Assembly (NCBI GenBank): GCA_963699495.1
Contig: CAVOUB010000005.1
Location: 186,001 to 250,000, forward strand
Source of the DNA: JAIBJN01 sp963699495
Lineage (GTDB): Bacteria; Actinomycetota; Thermoleophilia; Gaiellales; Gaiellaceae
Direction of reading: 5' to 3'
DNA: 64,000 nt
Of the stretch, positions 61,905 through 64,000 are shown piece after piece (the stretch's first letter is position 1; each line of letters begins with the position of its first letter). The translations under genes and the position numbers were made by a program. The notes under the pieces are model-generated. The model ran no database searches. It was given only the letters and a program-made list of their open reading frames with translations, and was not told the DNA's origin.

Positions 61905-62327
61905 ATGGACGGCTACCACTTCTCCACCGACCTGACCGTCCGCTTCAGCGAGACGGACGCCCAGGGCGTCGTGCACAACGCCGTGTACCTGATCTGGTTC
62001 GAGATCGCACGCGTCGCCTACCTGGGACAGTTCTCCGGCGGCTACAAGGGCCTGGTCGAGCAGGGGGTGGACGCAACCACGACGGAGGCCCACGTCCGCT
62101 ACCTGGACGGGACGCGCTTCGACGACGAGCTGCGCATCCACGTCCGGGCGACCGACGTCCGGGGCGCCCGCTTTCGCTTCGAGTACGTGATCGAACGGAC
62201 GAACGAGCCCCCGGGAGTCGTCGCGGACGGCTGGACCGGGCATGCCTGCGTGAACGCGGAGACGTTGCGGCCGACGCGGATGCCGGCCTGGCTCTCCGAG
62301 TCGATCGCCGGGGTCGAGGCCGGCTAG
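61905..62327 (+). CDS. Acyl-CoA thioesterase, hotdog fold
   Basis: A 140-residue 4HBT-type thioesterase of the YbgC/FadM group. It contains TDLTVRFSETDAQGVVHNAVYLIWFE, with the catalytic Asp in the DAQGVVHN region, and later RYLDGTRFDDEL. It hydrolyses acyl-CoA; chain specificity is unknown. It is divergent from the DUF4349 gene. Confidence 0.88.
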   Translation: MDGYHFSTDLTVRFSETDAQGVVHNAVYLIWFEIARVAYLGQFSGGYKGLVEQGVDATTTEAHVRYLDGTRFDDELRIHVRATDVRGARFRFEYVIERTNEPPGVVADGWTGHACVNAETLRPTRMPAWLSESIAGVEAG

Positions 62328-62336
62328 CGCCCTCTG

Positions 62337-64000
62337 CTAGCGCCCGCTGCTGCGCGGCGTCGGCGGGGTCTCGCCGTCCTTGGGAGGCTTCTCCTCGTCC
62401 GCAGGAGGCGGGGCCGGCTCCTCGGGCCGCGGCTTCGTGCCCACCCGGACGAGCCTGGCCTCGTAGCGATAGTGCGTGTACCAGGACTCGCGGTACAGGA
62501 CTTCGCCGCCCTGGTAGACGATGCGCTCGACCCTGATCTCCCTGGACGGCTCGCCGTCGAACTCGACGATCCGGTCGCCCTCGTAGAGCGTCGGGTCGGG
62601 CTCGCGCTCGGTTTGCGGCGGGCCGGTCACCTTGAGCTCGCCGGCGTTGCTCTCGACGCGTCGCTCCGGACCGCCGCCCAGGAGTCGCACGAGGATGCCG
62701 CTCTCGTCGTAGGACGCCTTGATCACGATCCAGCGGGGCGTGTCGTTGACGAGCTTCAGGTCGACGTCCGGATAGTTCACGGTCGCGTCGCGGCCGTCCG
62801 GGTAGCGGCTGATGTAGAGGGCGTGCGGATGGCGCTCGCCGATCTTGATCCCTGCCTCCCAGGCCGCGTTGAAGACGGTCGTGGCCACCTGCGAGACGCC
62901 ACCGCCGACGCCCTCGGCGTACTTGCCGTCCATGATCACGGGGGCGGTGCGGAAGCCGCGCTCCTCGGTGCGAGGGCCGACGAACTCGTTGAACGACCAG
63001 GTGGCCCCCGGCTCGATGCGGGCACCGTCGAGGATCTCGACGGCGAGCTGCAGGTTGTTGATGCGGTCTGCGGTGCCGGCGTAGAGCGTCGAGTACGCGG
63101 CGAGCTCCCGCTCGACGCGAAGCGCCTTGGCGTCCGCGGTCGTCATGCGCGGCTCGAACTCGGCCACCACGATCGCCGCGGTTCGGTCGGTCGGGCTGGA
63201 TGCCGCCCTGAGCAGCGCCGCCGACGTGGCGGCGAGGTTCAGCTCCCGGCCGGGCCTGGACGGCACGATACGAACGCGACCGCTCGGACGGACGGCGAAG
63301 TCGGCGTTGCGCGGAGCCCGGGCAAGCCCGCGCGCGATGTTCTCCAGGCGTCGGGCCGCGACGTCCTGCCTGATGCGGAGCCGCGTGGCGCCGTTCGCGG
63401 GCAGCTCCAACAGCTGCACCATCTCGTTGGGCGTGAGCGTGAAGCCCGCCCCGCCGTACGTGAGGCGCACGGGGGCGGAGAGGACGACCCGGAGCTGCCT
63501 CGCCACCGGCGCGAGCGTGCCGCTCGTGACCTCGGGCGCGTCGACGACGACCGGAAGCGCGGTTGCGGAGCGGTCGAAGCCGGCGAGCGCCCCGACCATG
63601 ATCTCTGCAGCCGCCTCGCGGTCGAGCTCCCGGCCCGCCTGGCCTGGCACGACCTTCGGCTCCGTTCCCTCGAGGACGAGCGAGGCCTCTCGCGCGGGAC
63701 GGTCGACGCCGGCCGCGATCCGGCTCACCCGCTCGTTCAGTGCGGCCTGGAAGACGTTCGCAGACGCCTCGACCTCGGATCCCGAAAGCCGGAGCCAGAC
63801 CCGCTGCAGGCCGCGAAGCGGAACCGGCGCGTCGCCGCGGTCGACCGCTTCCTGCGCGGCAGCCGCCCAGTCGGCCTCGACGTCGAGCGCCTCCGGGCGC
63901 ACCTGGAAGCGCTTGTTCGCCGCGGTGAAGACGACCGGCACGGACGCGTAGTGGGCCGCCGTCTCCTCGAGCTTCGCCTGCGCCTCCTCCGCGGTGAGAC
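62337..64000 (-). CDS. VanW-family / peptidoglycan-binding-like protein, 3' part
   Basis: At least 554 residues, open to the right edge, so the start is missing. The visible part has PG_binding_4/YoaR-like repeats (FQVRPEALDVEADWAAAAQ), then the VanW domain (TWSFNEFVGPRTEERGF, EGVGGGVSQVATTVFNAAWEAG), then a G5-like C-terminal domain. It ends in a Pro/Glu-rich tail. VanW-family proteins are associated with cell-wall and glycopeptide contexts, though their activity is not established. Confidence 0.85.
   Translation of the reverse strand, partial: LTAEEAQAKLEETAAHYASVPVVFTAANKRFQVRPEALDVEADWAAAAQEAVDRGDAPVPLRGLQRVWLRLSGSEVEASANVFQAALNERVSRIAAGVDRPAREASLVLEGTEPKVVPGQAGRELDREAAAEIMVGALAGFDRSATALPVVVDAPEVTSGTLAPVARQLRVVLSAPVRLTYGGAGFTLTPNEMVQLLELPANGATRLRIRQDVAARRLENIARGLARAPRNADFAVRPSGRVRIVPSRPGRELNLAATSAALLRAASSPTDRTAAIVVAEFEPRMTTADAKALRVERELAAYSTLYAGTADRINNLQLAVEILDGARIEPGATWSFNEFVGPRTEERGFRTAPVIMDGKYAEGVGGGVSQVATTVFNAAWEAGIKIGERHPHALYISRYPDGRDATVNYPDVDLKLVNDTPRWIVIKASYDESGILVRLLGGGPERRVESNAGELKVTGPPQTEREPDPTLYEGDRIVEFDGEPSREIRVERIVYQGGEVLYRESWYTHYRYEARLVRVGTKPRPEEPAPPPADEEKPPKDGETPPTPRSSGR

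Overview
The window is a GC-rich, gene-dense chromosomal segment from a Gram-positive-type bacterium, most likely Actinomycetota and plausibly class Thermoleophilia (Gaiellales/Solirubrobacterales-like). The evidence is CarD, a SigH-like sigma factor, DisA, a DUF2469 protein, class-E-like sortase and LPXTG proteins, an orphan Hcp protein, frequent GTG/TTG starts, and many 4-nt ATGA/GTGA stop-start overlaps. The class is an inference from gene content. I see no prophage, integrase, transposase, CRISPR array or plasmid functions. The window reads as housekeeping chromosome with accessory blocks embedded.

Layout. 0-6.6 kb: Asp-box repeat protein, MoaD/ThiS-like protein, secG, a CDF metal exporter, a glycosyltransferase, and a MarR-controlled YceI/FMN-reductase pair with two dyad operators. 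6.6-11.6 kb: tRNA-Thr(TGT), SigH-like sigma factor, YacP-type NYN nuclease, MFS transporter, rlmB, cysS and a response regulator. 11.6-15.7 kb: glyoxylate shunt (aceB-aceA) with a divergent LysR regulator. 15.7-20.7 kb: a compact GluRS, orphan Hcp, a threonine dehydratase-like enzyme, two flavoproteins and a short MutY. 20.7-30.7 kb: ispF, PHP phosphatase, ispD, lipoprotein, carD, disA, radA, small proteins and clpC. Read on the minus strand, clpC-radA-disA-(carD)-ispD-ispF-gltX-cysS-rlmB-yacP-sigH keeps the order of the classical Firmicutes 'yac' supercluster with insertions. 30.9-33.3 kb: secreted CAP protein, DUF2975 membrane protein with a small HTH regulator, and an AlkA-like glycosylase.

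33.5-39.8 kb is a cell-surface island. A four-gene translationally coupled operon (DUF5819-like, HTTM, DCC thiol oxidoreductase, sortase) lies beside two paralogous LPXTG proteins that share promoter, leader and terminator architecture, followed by a secreted HExxH protein. 39.8-48 kb: lysS, a membrane-anchored ClpC N-domain protein, greA, dus, a 1195-residue cyclase/AAA/TPR/solute-binding fusion, and an HTH-Clp_N protein behind a canonical, apparently leaderless promoter.

48-57.4 kb holds coaX, a DUF2469 gene, folK, folB, folP and then ftsH, hpt, tilS. This usually compact cluster is interrupted at 50.9-53.8 kb by plus-strand genes (CpsB-like phosphatase, truncated antiporter, UspA), a lipoprotein and a remnant of a second CpsB-like gene. 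57.4-64 kb: tandem palindromic repeat, lipoprotein, GNAT acetyltransferase, deoD, lipid kinase, DUF4349 lipoprotein, thioesterase and a VanW/peptidoglycan-binding protein running off the end.

Three reading frames (CpsB-like, antiporter, DUF4349) each look broken by one extra base in a run of five G/C. Either the assembly has homopolymer errors or these are real lesions, so these three should be checked against raw reads.
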